From positions 992,001 through 1,056,000 of the forward strand of contig JAZDXN010000024.1 of assembly GCA_037013495.1 (NCBI GenBank): a stretch of 64,000 nt of DNA, in the 5' to 3' direction. Shown here piece after piece: positions 47,601-62,200 of the stretch; the stretch's first letter is position 1; the number at the start of each line of letters is the position of its first letter. The notes beneath the pieces were generated by a model, which ran no database searches, was not told where the DNA came from, and saw nothing but the letters and a program-made list of their open reading frames with translations. Origin of the DNA: Hippophae tibetana. Taxonomy: Eukaryota; Streptophyta; Magnoliopsida; Rosales; Elaeagnaceae. A program made the position numbers and the translations under genes.

Positions 47601-50594
47601 CGTATTGAATTTAACTTTATTTTTACCTATCTCTCCCAGAATCTAGGTTCCAAACGAATTCGAAGAGTAAGAAGCAAATAAGGATGTTGAGAAATATTGT
47701 GAACATAAACCATAGAAATATTTCGAGCTAGGTAATAATATGTTTACAAATAATTTATGCACCAAACTCTTGTCATTACCTTTTCCCATTTGGTAGGTTG
47801 GTAACCAAATTCGGTTGAATTGGGCTCGGAAGCAAGACTTTAAAAGGAAAGAAAATAGTGAGAAAACATGAGTATGAATAAATAAATGGAAAAAAAACTT
47901 AAACTTTTTTTTTGTCTTTTTTGCAAAGGTAGGCAATGGAAACAAATACTCTAAATCGTAATTCCTTATAACTATGATATATTTAAATGGAAATTATTAT
48001 ATCTTAAAATGTGAAACAATCAACATTTAGAAATTTTGTATATTAATTTTTATATAAGAGGTAAATACTTATCATTATTAATTATTTTATGAATTCAATA
48101 TTCTTAACTTATTTATAAGTTATTCTTGTAGTGTTGGAATTTTCCGTATTGAATTTAACTTTATTTTTACCTGTCTCTCTCAAAATCTTGGTTCCAAACG
48201 AATTCGAAGAGTAAGAAGCAAGTAAGGATGTTGGGAAATATTGTGAACATAAACCTTTGAAATATTTCGTGCTAGGTAATAATATGTTTAAAAATAATTT
48301 ATGCACCAAACTCTAGTCATTACCTTTTCCCATTTGGTAGGTTGGTAACCAAATTCGGTTGAATTGAGCTCGGAAGCAAGACTTTCAAAAGAAAGAAAAT
48401 AGTGAGGAAACATGAGTATGAATAAATAAATGGAAAAAAAACTTAAACTTTTTTTTTGTCTTTTTTGCAAAGGTAGGCAATGGAAACAAATACTTTAAAT
48501 TGTAATTCCTTATAACTATGATATATTTAAATGGAAATTATTATATCTTAAAATGCGAAACAATCAAAATTTCGAAATTTTGTATATTAATTTTTATATA
48601 AGAGATAAATACTTATCATTATTAATTATTTTATGAATTCAATATTCTTTACTTTTTTATAAGTTATTCTTGTAGTGTTGGAATTTTCCGTATTGAATTT
48701 AACTTTATTTTTACCTATCTCTCCCAGAATCTAGGTTCCAAACGAATTCGAAGAGTAAGAAGCAAATAAGGATGTTGAGAAATATTGTGAACATAAACCA
48801 TAGAAATATTTCGAGCTAGGTAATAATATGTTTACAAATAATTTATGCACCAAACTCTTGTCATTACCTTTTCCCATTTGGTAGGTTGGTAACCAAATTC
48901 GGTTGAATTGGGCTCGGAAGCAAGACTTTAAAAGGAAAGAAAATAGTGAGAAAACATGAGTATGAATAAATAAATGGGAAAAAAACTTAAACTTTTTTTT
49001 TGTCTTTTTTGCAAAGGTAGGCAATGGAAACAAATACTCTAAATTGTAATTCCTTATAACTATGATATATTCAAATGGATATTATGATATTTTAAAATGC
49101 GAAACAATCAAAATTTAGAAATTTTGTATATTAATTTTTATATAAGAGGTAAATACTTATCATTATTAATTATTTTATGAATTCAATATTCTTTACTTAT
49201 TTATAAGTTATTCTTGTAGTGTTGGAATTTTCCGTATTGAATTTAACTTTATTTTTACCTATCTCTCCCAGAATCTAGGTTCCAAAACGAATTCGAAGAG
49301 TAAGAAGCAAATAAGGATGTTGAGAAATATTGTGAACATAAACCATAGAAATATTTCGAGCTAGGTAATAATATGTTTACAAATAATTTATGCACCAAAC
49401 TCTTGTCATTACCTTTTCCCATTTGGTAGGTTGGTAACCAAATTCGGTTGAATTGGGCTCGGAAGCAAGACTTTAAAAGGAAAGAAAATAGTGAGAAAAC
49501 ATGAGTATGAATAAATAAATGGAAAAAAAACTTAGACTTTTTTTTTTGTCTTTTTTGCAAAGGTAGGCAATGGAAACAAATACTCTAAATTGTAATTCCT
49601 TATAACTATGATATATTTAAATGGAAATTATTATATCTTAAAATGCGAAACAAACAAAATTTAGAAATTTTGTATATTAATTTTTATATAAGAGGTAAAT
49701 ACTTATCATTATTAATTATTTTATGAATTCAATATTCTTAACTTATTTATAAGTTATTCTTGTAGTGTTGGAATTTTCCGTATTGAATTTAACTTTATTT
49801 TTACCTGTCTCTCTCAAAATCTTGGTTCCAAACGAATTCGAAGAGTAAGAAGCAAGTAAGGATGTTGAGAAATATTGTGAACATAAACCTTTGAAATATT
49901 TCGTGCTAGGTAATAATATGTTTACAAATAATTTATGCACCAAACTCTAGTCATTACCTTTTCCCATTTGGTAGGTTGGTAACCAAATTCGGTTGAATTG
50001 GGCTCGGCAGCAAGACTTTCAAAAGAAATAAAATAGTGAGGAAACATGAGTATGAATAAATAAATGGAAAAAAAACTTAAACTTTTTTTTTGTCTTTTTT
50101 GCAAAGGTAGGCAATGGAAACAAATACTTTAAATTGTAATTCCTTATAACTATGATATATTTAAATGGAAATTATTATATCTTAAAATGCGAAACAATCA
50201 AAATTTAGAAATTTTGTATATTAATTATTATATAAGAGATAAATACTTATCATTATTAATTATTTTATGAATTCAATATTCTTTACTTATTTATAAGTTA
50301 TTCTTGTAGTGTTCGAATTTTCCGTATTGAATTTAACTTTATTTTTACCTGTCTCTCTCAAAATCTTGGTTCCAAACGAATTCGAAGAGTAAGGAGCTAG
50401 CAAAGATGTTGAGAAATATTGTGCCCATAAACATTTGAAATATTTCGTGCTAGGTAATAATATGTTTACAAATAATTTATGCACCACACTCTAGTCATTA
50501 TATTTTCCCATTTGGTAGGTTGGTAACCAAATTCGGTTGAATTAGGCTCGGAAGCAAGACTTTCAAAGGAAAGAAAACAGTTAGAAAACATGAG
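44607..50594 (+). repeat. Alternating dimers, left part (M83-M93)
   Basis: Two types alternate for much of this stretch. One has CTTTACTT(T/A)TTTATAAG, GAAGCAAATAAGG, GAACATAAACCATAG, CGAGCTAGG and TTTAAAAGG. The other has ATAAGAGGTAAAT, ATTCTTAACTT, GAAGCAAGTAAGG, GAACATAAACCTTTG, CTCTAGTC and TTTCAAAAG. Starts are 44607, 45151, 45695, 46241, 46786, 47330, 47873, 48417, 48961, 49506 and 50051. Monomers at 45151, 46241 and 49506 share CTTAGAC and GAAACAAACAAAA. The monomer at 46786 has TTTAATGATTTCAAT. Confidence 0.8.
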
Positions 50595-52769
50595 TATGAA
50601 TAAATAAATGGAAAAAAACTTAAAATTTTTTTTTATCTTTTTTGCAAAGGTAGGCAAGGGAAATAAATACTCTAAATTGTAATTCCTTATTACTATGATA
50701 TATTTAAATGGAAATTATTATATCTTAAAATGCGAAACAATCAACATTTAGAAATTTTGTATATTAATTTTTATATAAGAGATAAATACTTATCATTATT
50801 AATTATTTTATGAATTCAATATTCTTTACTTATTTATAAGTTATTCTTGTAGTGTTCGAATTTTCCACATTGAATTTAACTTTATTTTTACCTGTCTCTC
50901 TCAAAATCTTGGTTCCAAACGAATTCGAAGAGTAAGGAGCAAGTAAAGATGTTGAGAAATATTGTGCCCATAAACATTTGAAATATTTCGTGCTAGGTAA
51001 TAATATGTTTACAAATAATTTATGCACCAAACTCTAGTCATTACCTTTTCCCATTTGGTAGGTTGGTAACCAAATTCGGTTGAATTAGGCTCGGAAGCAA
51101 GACTTTCAAAGGAAAGAAAACAGTGAGAAAACATGAGTATGAATAAATAAATGGAAAAAAAACTTAAACTTTTTTTTTGTCTTTTTTGCAAAGGTAGGCA
51201 ATGGAAACAAATACTTTAAATTGTAATTCCTTATAACTATGATATATTTAAATGGAAATTATTATATCTTAAAATGCGAAACAATCAAAATTTAGAAATT
51301 TTGTATATTAATTTTTATATAAGAGATAAATACTTATCATTATTAATTATTTTATGAATTCAATATTCTTTACTTTTTTATAAGTTATTCTTGTAGTGTT
51401 GGAATTTTCCGTATTGAATTTAACTTTATTTTTACCTATCTCTCCCAGAATCTTGGTTCCAAACGAATTCGAAGAGTAAGAAGCAAATAAGGATGTTGAG
51501 AAATATTGTGAACATAAACCATAGAAATATTTCGAGCTAGGTAATAATATGTTTACAAATAATTTATGCACCAAACTCTTGTCATTACCTTTTCCCATTT
51601 GGTAGGTTGGTAACCAAATTCGGTTGAATTGGGCTCGGAAGCAAGACTTTAAAAGGAAAGAAAATAGTGAGAAAACATGAGTATGAATAAATAAATGGAA
51701 AAAAAACTTAAACTTTTTTTTTGTCTTTTTTGCAAAGGTAGGCAATGGAAACAAATACTCTAAATCGTAATTCCTTATAACTATGATATATTTAAATGGA
51801 AATTATTATATCTTAAAATGCGAAACAATCAACATTTAGAAATTTTGTATATTAATTTTTATATAAGAGGTAAATACTTATCATTATTAATTATTTTATG
51901 AATTCAATATTCTTAACTTATTTATAAGTTATTCTTGTAGTGTTGGAATTTTCCGTATTGAATTTAACTTTATTTTTACCTGTCTCTCTCAAAATCTTGG
52001 TTCCAAACGAATTCGAAGAGTAAGAAGCAAGTAAGGATGTTGAGAAATATTGTGAACATAAACCTTTGAAATATTTCGTGCTAGGTAATAATATGTTTAA
52101 AAATAATTTATGCACCAAACTCTAGTCATTACCTTTTCCCATTTGGTAGGTTGGTAACCAAATTCGGTTGAATTGAGCTCGGAAGCAAGACTTTCAAAAG
52201 AAAGAAAATAGTGAGGAAACATGAGTATGAATAAATAAATGGAAAAAAAACTTAAACTTTTTTTTTGTCTTTTTTGCAAAGGTAGGCAATGGAAACAAAT
52301 ACTTTAAATTGTAATTCCTTATAACTATGATATATTTAAATGGAAATTATTATATCTTAAAATGCGAAACAATCAAAATTTAGAAATTTTGTATATTAAT
52401 TTTTATATAAGAGATAAATACTTATCATTATTAATTATTTTATGAATTCAATATTCTTTACTTTTTTATAAGTTATTCTTGTAGTGTTGGAATTTTCCGT
52501 ATTGAATTTAACTTTATTTTTACCTATCTCTCCCAGAATCTAGGTTCCAAACGAATTCGAAGAGTAAGAAGCAAATAAGGATGTTGAGAAATATTGTGAA
52601 CATAAACCATAGAAATATTTCGAGCTAGGTAATAATATGTTTACAAATAATTTATGCACCAAACTCTTGTCATTACCTTTTCCCATTTGGTAGGTTGGTA
52701 ACCAAATTCGGTTGAATTGGGCTCGGAAGCAAGACTTTAAAAGGAAAGAAAATAGTGAGAAAACATGAG
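50595..52769 (+). repeat. Four-monomer block duplicated at +6529 bp, left copy
   Basis: Monomers at 50595, 51138, 51682 and 52226 correspond to those at 57123, 57667, 58211 and 58755 (12 monomers apart). Tags: GTTCGAATTTTCCACATTG with GGAGCAAGTAAAG in the first, AAATCGTAATTCC and GTTTAAAAATAA in the third. The first three also correspond to 53314, 53858 and 54402, five monomers apart. Confidence 0.8.
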
Positions 52770-55700
52770 TATGAATAAATAAATGGAAAAAAAACTTAAA
52801 CTTTTTTTTTGTCTTTTTTGCAAAGGTAGGCAATGGAAACAAATACTCTAAATTGTAATTCCTTATAACTATGATATATTTAAATGGAAATTATTATATC
52901 TTAAAATGCGAAACAATCAACATTTAGAAATTTTGTATATTAATTTTTATATAAGAGGTAAATACTTATCATTATTAATTATTTTATGAATTCAATATTC
53001 TTAACTTATTTATAAGTTATTCTTGTAGTGTTGGAATTTTCCGTATTGAATTTAACTTTATTTTTACCTGTCTCTCTCAAAATCTTGGTTCCAAACGAAT
53101 TCGAAGAGTAAGAAGCAAGTAAGGATGTTGAGAAATATTGTGAACATAAACCTTTGAAATATTTCGTGCTAGGTAATAATATGTTTACAAATAATTTATG
53201 CACCAAACTCTAGTCATTACCTTTTCCCATTTGGTATGTTGGTAACCAAATTCGGTTGAATTGGGCTCGGAAGCAAGACTTTCAAAAGAAAGAAAATAGT
53301 GAGGAAACATGAGTATGAATAAACAAATGGAAAAAAAACTTAAACATTTTTTTTGTCTTTTTGGCAAAGGTAGGCAAGGGAAATAAATACTCTAAATTGT
53401 AATTCCTTATTACTATGATATATTTAAATGGAAATTATTATATCTTAAAATGCGAAACAATCAACATTTAGAAATTTTGTATATTAATTTTTATATAAGA
53501 GATAAATACTTATCATTATTAATTATTTTATGAATTCAATATTCTTTACTTATTTATAAGTTATTCTTGTAGTGTTCGAATTTTCCACATTGAATTTAAC
53601 TTTATTTTTACCTGTCTCTCTCAAAATCTTGGTTCCAAACGAATTCGAAGAGTAAGGAGCAAGTAAAGATGTTGAGAAATATTGTGCCCATAAACATTTG
53701 AAATATTTCGTGCTAGGTAATAATATGTTTACAAATAATTTATGCACCAAACTCTAGTCATTACCTTTTCCCATTTGGTAGGTTGGTAACCAAATTCGGT
53801 TGAATTAGGCTCGGAAGCAAGACTTTCAAAGGAAAGAAAACAGTGAGAAAACATGAGTATGAATAAATAAATGGAAAAAAAACTTAAACTTTTTTTTTGT
53901 CTTTTTTGCAAAGGTAGGCAATGGAAACAAATACTTTAAATTGTAATTCCTTATAACTATGATATATTTAAATGGAAATTATTATATCTTAAAATGCGAA
54001 ACAATCAAAATTTAGAAATTTTGTATATTAATTTTTATATAAGAGATAAATACTTATCATTATTAATTATTTTATGAATTCAATATTCTTTACTTTTTTA
54101 TAAGTTATTCTTGTAGTGTTGGAATTTTCCGTATTGAATTTAACTTTATTTTTACCTATCTCTCCCAGAATCTTGGTTCCAAACGAATTCGAAGAGTAAG
54201 AAGCAAATAAGGATGTTGAGAAATATTGTGAACATAAACCATAGAAATATTTCGAGCTAGGTAATAATATGTTTACAAATAATTTATGCACCAAACTCTT
54301 GTCATTACCTTTTCCCATTTGGTAGGTTGGTAACCAAATTCGGTTGAATTGGGCTCGGAAGCAAGACTTTAAAAGGAAAGAAAATAGTGAGAAAACATGA
54401 GTATGAATAAATAAATGGAAAAAAAACTTAAACTTTTTTTTTGTCTTTTTTGCAAAGGTAGGCAATGGAAACAAATACTCTAAATTGTAATTCCTTATAA
54501 CTATGATATATTTAAATGGAAATTATTATATCTTAAAATGCGAAACAATCAACATTTAGAAATTTTGTATATTAATTTTTATATAAGAGGTAAATACTTA
54601 TCATTATTAATTATTTTATGAATTCAATATTCTTAACTTATTTATAAGTTATTCTTGTAGTGTTGGAATTTTCCGTATTGAATTTAACTTTATTTTTACC
54701 TGTCTCTCTCAAAATCTTGGTTCCAAACGAATTCGAAGAGTAAGAAGCAAGTAAGGATGTTGAGAAATATTGTGAACATAAACCTTTGAAATATTTCGTG
54801 CTAGGTAATAATATGTTTACAAATAATTTATGCACCACACTCTAGTCATTATATTTTCCCATTTGGTAGGTTGGTAACCAAATTCGGTTGAATTAGGCTC
54901 GGAAGCAAGACTTTCAAAGGAAAGAAAACAGTTAGAAAACATGAGTATGAATAAATAAATGGAAAAAAACTTAAAATTTTTTTTTATCTTTTTTGCAAAG
55001 GTAGGCAAGGGAAATAAATACTCTAAATTGTAATTCCTTATTACTATGATATATTTAAATAGAAATTATTATATCTTAAAATGCGAAACAATCAACATTT
55101 AGAAATTTTGCTTATTAATTTTTATATAAGAGATAAACACTTATCATTTTTAATTATTTAATGATTTCAATATTCTTAACTTATTTATAAGTTATTCTTG
55201 TAGTGTTGGAATTTTCCGTATTGAATTTAACTTTATTCTTACCTCTCTCTCTCAAAATCTAGGTTCCAAACGAATTCGAAGAGTAAGAAGCAAGTAAAGA
55301 TGTTGAGAAATATTACGCCCAAAAACCATTGAAATATTTCGTGCTAGGTAATAATATGTTTACAAATAATTTATGCACCAAACTCTAGTCATTACCTTTT
55401 CCCATTTGGTAGGTTGGTAACCAAATTCGGTTGAATTGGGCTCGGAAGCAAGACTTTCAAAAGAAATAAAATAGTGAGGAAACATGAGTATGAATAAATA
55501 AATGGAAAAAAAACTTAAACTTTTTTTTTGTCTTTTTTGCAAAGGTAGGCAATGGAAACAAATACTCTAAATCGTAATTCCTTATAACTATGATATATTT
55601 AAATGGAAATTATTATATCTTAAAATGCGAAACAATCAACATTTAGAAATTTTGTATATTAATTTTTATATAAGAGGTAAATACTTATCATTATTAATTA

Positions 55701-57122
55701 TTTTATGAATTCAATATTCTTAACTTATTTATAAGTTATTCTTGTAGTGTTGGAATTTTCCGTATTGAATTTAACTTTATTTTTACCTGTCTCTCTCAAA
55801 ATCTTGGTTCCAAACGAATTCGAAGAGTAAGAAGCAAGTAAGGATGTTGAGAAATATTGTGAACATAAACCTTTGAAATATTTCGTGCTAGGTAATAATA
55901 TGTTTACAAATAATTTATGCACCAAACTCTTGTCATTACCTTTTCCCATTTGGTAGGTTGGTAACCAAATTCGGTTGAATTGGGCTCGGAAGCAAGACTT
56001 TCAAAAGAAATAAAATAGTGAGGAAACATGAGTATGAATAAATAAATGGAAAAAAAACTTAAACTTTTTTTTTGTCTTTTTGCAAAGGTAGGCAATGGAA
56101 ACAAATACTTTAAATTGTAATTCCTTATAACTATGATATATTTAAATGGAAATTATTATATCTTAAAATGCGAAACAATCAAAATTTAGAAATTTTGTAT
56201 ATTAATTTTTATATAAGAGATAAATACTTATCATTATTAATTATTTTATGAATTCAATATTCTTTACTTTTTTATAAGTTATTCTTGTAGTGTTGGAATT
56301 TTCCGTATTGAATTTAACTTTATTTTTACCTATCTCTCCCAGAATCTTGGTTCCAAAACGAATTCGAAGAGTAAGAAGCAAATAAGGATGTTGAGAAATA
56401 TTGTGAACATAAACCATAGAAATATTTCGAGCTAGGTAATAATATGTTTACAAATAATTTATGCACCAAACTCTTGTCATTACCTTTTCCCATTTGGTAG
56501 GTTGGTAACCAAATTCGGTTGAATTGGGCTCGGAAGCAAGACTTTAAAAGGAAAGAAAATAGTGAGAAAACATGAGTATGAATAAATAAATGGAAAAAAA
56601 ACTTAAACTTTTTTTTTGTCTTTTTTGCAAAGGTAGGCAATGGAAACAAATACTCTAAATTGTAATTCCTTATAACTATGATATATTTTAAATGGAAATT
56701 ATTATATCTTAAAAATGCGAAACAATCAACATTTAGAAATTTTGTATATTAATTTTTATATAAGAGGTAAATACTTATCATTATTAATTATTTTATGAAT
56801 TCAATATTCTTAACTTATTTATAAGTTATTCTTGTAGTGTTGGAATTTTCCGTATTGAATTTAACTTTATTTTTACCTGTCTCTCTCAAAATCTTGGTTC
56901 CAAACGAATTCGAAGAGTAAGAAGCAAGTAAGGATGTTGAGAAATATTGTGAACATAAACCTTTGAAATATTTCGTGCTAGGTAATAATATGTTTACAAA
57001 TAATTTATGCACCAAACTCTAGTCATTACCTTTTCCCATTTGGTAGGTTGGTAACCAAATTCGGTTGAATTGGGCTCGGAAGCAAGACTTTCAAAAGAAA
57101 GAAAATAGTGAGGAAACATGAG
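52770..57122 (+). repeat. Alternating dimers with 5- and 7-monomer duplications (M98-M105)
   Basis: Starts at 52770, 53314, 53858, 54402, 54946, 55489, 56033 and 56577. The monomers at 53314 and 57123 share GAATAAACAAATGG, ACATTTTTTTTGTC and TTTTTGGCAAAGG at an offset of 3809 bp, so 52770-54401 recurs at about 56577-58210. The monomer at 56577 has two private 1-bp insertions (ATATTTTAAATGG, CTTAAAAATGCG). Confidence 0.8.
54946..55488 (+). repeat. Mosaic monomer M102
   Basis: The left half, through CTTATTCTTACCTCTCTC, matches the monomer at 46786, exactly 8160 bp (15 x 544) upstream, including GATAAACACTTATC and TTTAATGATTTCAAT. The d block then joins the left half of the hairpin haplotype (ACGCCCAAAAACCATTG) to the right half of the A-like one (AAATATTTCGTGC), so the hairpin is lost and the GAAATATTTC palindrome restored. 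Confidence 0.75.
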
Positions 57123-59298
57123 TATGAATAAACAAATGGAAAAAAAACTTAAACATTTTTTTTGTCTTTTTGGCAAAGGTAGGCAAGGGAAATAAATACT
57201 CTAAATTGTAATTCCTTATTACTATGATATATTTAAATGGAAATTATTATATCTTAAAATGCGAAACAATCAACATTTAGAAATTTTGTATATTAATTTT
57301 TATATAAGAGATAAATACTTATCATTATTAATTATTTTATGAATTCAATATTCTTTACTTATTTATAAGTTATTCTTGTAGTGTTCGAATTTTCCACATT
57401 GAATTTAACTTTATTTTTACCTGTCTCTCTCAAAATCTTGGTTCCAAACGAATTCGAAGAGTAAGGAGCAAGTAAAGATGTTGAGAAATATTGTGCCCAT
57501 AAACATTTGAAATATTTCGTGCTAGGTAATAATATGTTTACAAATAATTTATGCACCAAACTCTAGTCATTACCTTTTCCCATTTGGTAGGTTGGTAACC
57601 AAATTCGGTTGAATTAGGCTCGGAAGCAAGACTTTCAAAGGAAAGAAAACAGTGAGAAAACATGAGTATGAATAAATAAATGGAAAAAAAACTTAAACTT
57701 TTTTTTTGTCTTTTTTGCAAAGGTAGGCAATGGAAACAAATACTTTAAATTGTAATTCCTTATAACTATGATATATTTAAATGGAAATTATTATATCTTA
57801 AAATGCGAAACAATCAAAATTTAGAAATTTTGTATATTAATTTTTATATAAGAGATAAATACTTATCATTATTAATTATTTTATGAATTCAATATTCTTT
57901 ACTTTTTTATAAGTTATTCTTGTAGTGTTGGAATTTTCCGTATTGAATTTAACTTTATTTTTACCTATCTCTCCCAGAATCTAGGTTCCAAACGAATTCG
58001 AAGAGTAAGAAGCAAATAAGGATGTTGAGAAATATTGTGAACATAAACCATAGAAATATTTCGAGCTAGGTAATAATATGTTTACAAATAATTTATGCAC
58101 CAAACTCTTGTCATTACCTTTTCCCATTTGGTAGGTTGGTAACCAAATTCGGTTGAATTGGGCTCGGAAGCAAGACTTTAAAAGGAAAGAAAATAGTGAG
58201 AAAACATGAGTATGAATAAATAAATGGAAAAAAAACTTAAACTTTTTTTTTGTCTTTTTTGCAAAGGTAGGCAATGGAAACAAATACTCTAAATCGTAAT
58301 TCCTTATAACTATGATATATTTAAATGGAAATTATTATATCTTAAAATGCGAAACAATCAACATTTAGAAATTTTGTATATTAATTTTTATATAAGAGGT
58401 AAATACTTATCATTATTAATTATTTTATGAATTCAATATTCTTAACTTATTTATAAGTTATTCTTGTAGTGTTGGAATTTTCCGTATTGAATTTAACTTT
58501 ATTTTTACCTGTCTCTCTCAAAATCTTGGTTCCAAACGAATTCGAAGAGTAAGAAGCAAGTAAGGATGTTGAGAAATATTGTGAACATAAACCTTTGAAA
58601 TATTTCGTGCTAGGTAATAATATGTTTAAAAATAATTTATGCACCAAACTCTAGTCATTACCTTTTCCCATTTGGTAGGTTGGTAACCAAATTCGGTTGA
58701 ATTGAGCTCGGAAGCAAGACTTTCAAAAGAAAGAAAATAGTGAGGAAACATGAGTATGAATAAATAAATGGAAAAAAAACTTAAACTTTTTTTTTGTCTT
58801 TTTTGCAAAGGTAGGCAATGGAAACAAATACTTTAAATTGTAATTCCTTATAACTATGATATATTTAAATGGAAATTATTATATCTTAAAATGCGAAACA
58901 ATCAAAATTTAGAAATTTTGTATATTAATTTTTATATAAGAGATAAATACTTATCATTATTAATTATTTTATGAATTCAATATTCTTTACTTTTTTATAA
59001 GTTATTCTTGTAGTGTTGGAATTTTCCGTATTGAATTTAACTTTATTTTTACCTATCTCTCCCAGAATCTAGGTTCCAAACGAATTCGAAGAGTAAGAAG
59101 CAAATAAGGATGTTGAGAAATATTGTGAACATAAACCATAGAAATATTTCGAGCTAGGTAATAATATGTTTACAAATAATTTATGCACCAAACTCTTGTC
59201 ATTACCTTTTCCCATTTGGTAGGTTGGTAACCAAATTCGGTTGAATTGGGCTCGGAAGCAAGACTTTAAAAGGAAAGAAAATAGTGAGAAAACATGAG
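57123..59298 (+). repeat. Four-monomer block duplicated at +6529 bp, right copy
   Basis: Counterpart of 50595-52769. Its first monomer also matches 53314 more closely in the head (AACAAATGG), so this block was probably assembled from both earlier copies. Confidence 0.75.
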
Positions 59299-62200
59299 TA
59301 TGAATAAATAAATGGAAAAAAAACTTAAACTTTTTTTTTGTCTTTTTTGCAAAGGTAGGCAATGGAAACAAATACTCTAAATCGTAATTCCTTATAACTA
59401 TGATATATTTAAATGGAAATTATTATATCTTAAAATGCGAAACAATCAACATTTAGAAATTTTGTATATTAATTTTTATATAAGAGGTAAATACTTATCA
59501 TTATTAATTATTTTATGAATTCAATATTCTTAACTTATTTATAAGTTATTCTTGTAGTATTGGAATTTTCCGTAATGAATTTAACTTTATTTTTACCTGT
59601 CTCTCTCAAAATCTTGGTTCCAAAAGAATTCGAAGAGTAAGAAGCAAGTAAGGATGTTGAGAAATATTGTGAACATAAACCTTTGAATTATTTCGTGCTA
59701 GGTAATAATATGTTTACAAATAATTTATGCACCAAACTCTAGTCATTACCTTTTCCCATTTGGTAGGTTGGTAACCAAATTCGGTTGAATTGGGCTCGGA
59801 AGCAAGACTTTCAAAAGAAATAAAATAGTGAGGAAACATGAGTATGAATAAATAAATGGAAAAAAAACTTAAACTTTTTTTTTGTCTTTTTTGCAAAGGT
59901 AGGCAATGGAAACAAATACTTTAAATTGTAATTCCTTATAACTATGATATATTTAAATGGAAATTATTATATCTTAAAATGCGAAACAATCAAAATTTAA
60001 AATTTTGTATATTAATTTTTATATAAGAGATAAATACTTATCATTATTAATTATTTTATGAATTCAATATTCTTTACTTTTTTATAAGTTATTCTTGTAG
60101 TGTTGGAATTTTCCGTATTGAATTTAACTTTATTTTTACCTATCTCTCCCAGAATCTAGGTTCCAAAACGAATTCGAAGAGTAAGAAGCAAATAAGGATG
60201 TTGAGAAATATTGTGAACATAAACCATAGAAATATTTCGAGCTAGGTAATAATATGTTTACAAATAATTTATGCACCAAACTCTTGTCATTACCTTTTCC
60301 CATTTGGTAGGTTGGTAACCAAATTCGGTTGAATGGGGCTCGGAAGCAAGATTTTAAAAGGAAAGAAAATAGTGAGAAAAAATGAGTATGAATAAATAAA
60401 TGGAAAAAAAACTTAGACTTTTTTTTTGTCTTTTTTGCAAAGGTAGGCAATGGAAACAAATACTCTAAATTGTAATTCCTTATAACTATGATATATTTAA
60501 ATGGAAATTATTATATCTTAAAATGCGAAACAAACAAAATTTAGAAATTTTGTATATTAATTTTTATATAAGAGATAAATACTTATCATTATTAATTATT
60601 TTATGAATTCAATATTCTTTACTTATTTATAAGTTATTCTTGTAGTGTTGGAATTTTCCGTATTGAATTTAACTTTATTTTTACCTATCTCTCCCAGAAT
60701 CTAGGTTCCAAACGAATTCGAAGAGTAAGAAGCAAATAAGGATGTTGAGAAATATTGTGAACATAAGCCATAGAAATATTTCGAGCTAGGTAATAATATG
60801 TTTACAAATAATTTATGCACCAAACTCTTGTCATTACCTTTTCCCATTTGGTAGGTTGGTAACCAAATTCGGTTGAATTGGGCTCGGAAGCCAGACTTTA
60901 AAAGGAAAGAAAATAGTGAGAAAACATGAGTATGAATAAATAAATGGAAAAAAAACTTAAACATTTTTTTTGTCTTTTTTGCAAAGGTAGGCAAGGGAAA
61001 TAAATACTCTAAATTGTAATTCCTTATTACTATGATATATTTAAATGGAAATTATTATATCTTAAAATAAGAAACAATCAACATTTAGAAATTTTGTATA
61101 TTAATTTTTATATAAGAGGTAAATACTTATCATTATTAATTATTTTATGAATTCAATATTCTTAACTTATTTATAAGTTATTCTTGTAGTGTTGGAATTT
61201 TCCGTATTGAATTTAACTTTATTTTTACCTGTCTCTCTCAAAATCTTGGTTCCAAACGAATTCGAAGAGTAAGAAGCAAGTAAGGATGTTGAGAAATATT
61301 GTGAACATAAACCTTTGAAATATTTCGTGCTAGGTAATAATATGTTTAAAAATAATTTATGCACCAAACTCTAGTCATTACCTTTTCCCATTTGGTAGGT
61401 TGGTAACCAAATTCGGTTGAATTGGGCTCGGAAGCAAGACTTTCAAAAGAAATAAAATAGTGAGGAAACATGAGTATGAATAAATAAATGGAAAAAAAAC
61501 TTAAACTTTTTTTTTGTCTTTTTTGCAAAGGTAGGCAATGGAAACAAATACTTTAAATTGTAATTCCTTATAACTATGATATATTTAAATGGAAATTATT
61601 ATATCTTAAAATGCGAAACAATCAAAATTTAGAAATTTTGTATATTAATTTTTATATAAGAGATAAATACTTATCATTATTAATTATTTTATGAATTCAA
61701 TATTCTTTACTTTTTTATAAGTTATTCTTGTAGTGTTGGAATTTTCCGTATTGAATTTAACTTTATTTTTACCTATCTCTCCCAGAATCTAGGTTCCAAA
61801 CGAATTCGAAGAGTAAGAAGCAAATAAGGATGTTGAGAAATATTGTGAACATAAACCATAGAAATATTTCGAGCTAGGTAATAATATGTTTACAAATAAT
61901 TTATGCACCAAACTCTTGTCATTACCTTTTCCCATTTGGTAGGTTGGTAACCAAATTCGGTTGAATTGGGCTCGGAAGCAAGACTTTAAAAGGAAAGAAA
62001 ATAGTGAGAAAACATGAGTATGAATAAATAAATGGAAAAAAAACTTAAACTTTTTTTTTGTCTTTTTTGCAAAGGTAGGCAATGGAAACAAATACTCTAA
62101 ATCGTAATTCCTTATAACTATGATATATTTAAATGGAAATTATTATATCTTAAAATGCGAAACAATCAACATTTAGAAATTTTGTATATTAATTTTTATA

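Noticed and set aside
51347-51754. Longest minus-strand frame (135 codons), also at 54067-54474 and 62772-63179
   Set aside because: It exists only where CTTTACTTTTTTATAAG and AATCTTGG variants remove stops. Sister monomers a few bases different do not have it, so there is no sign of selection for an open frame.
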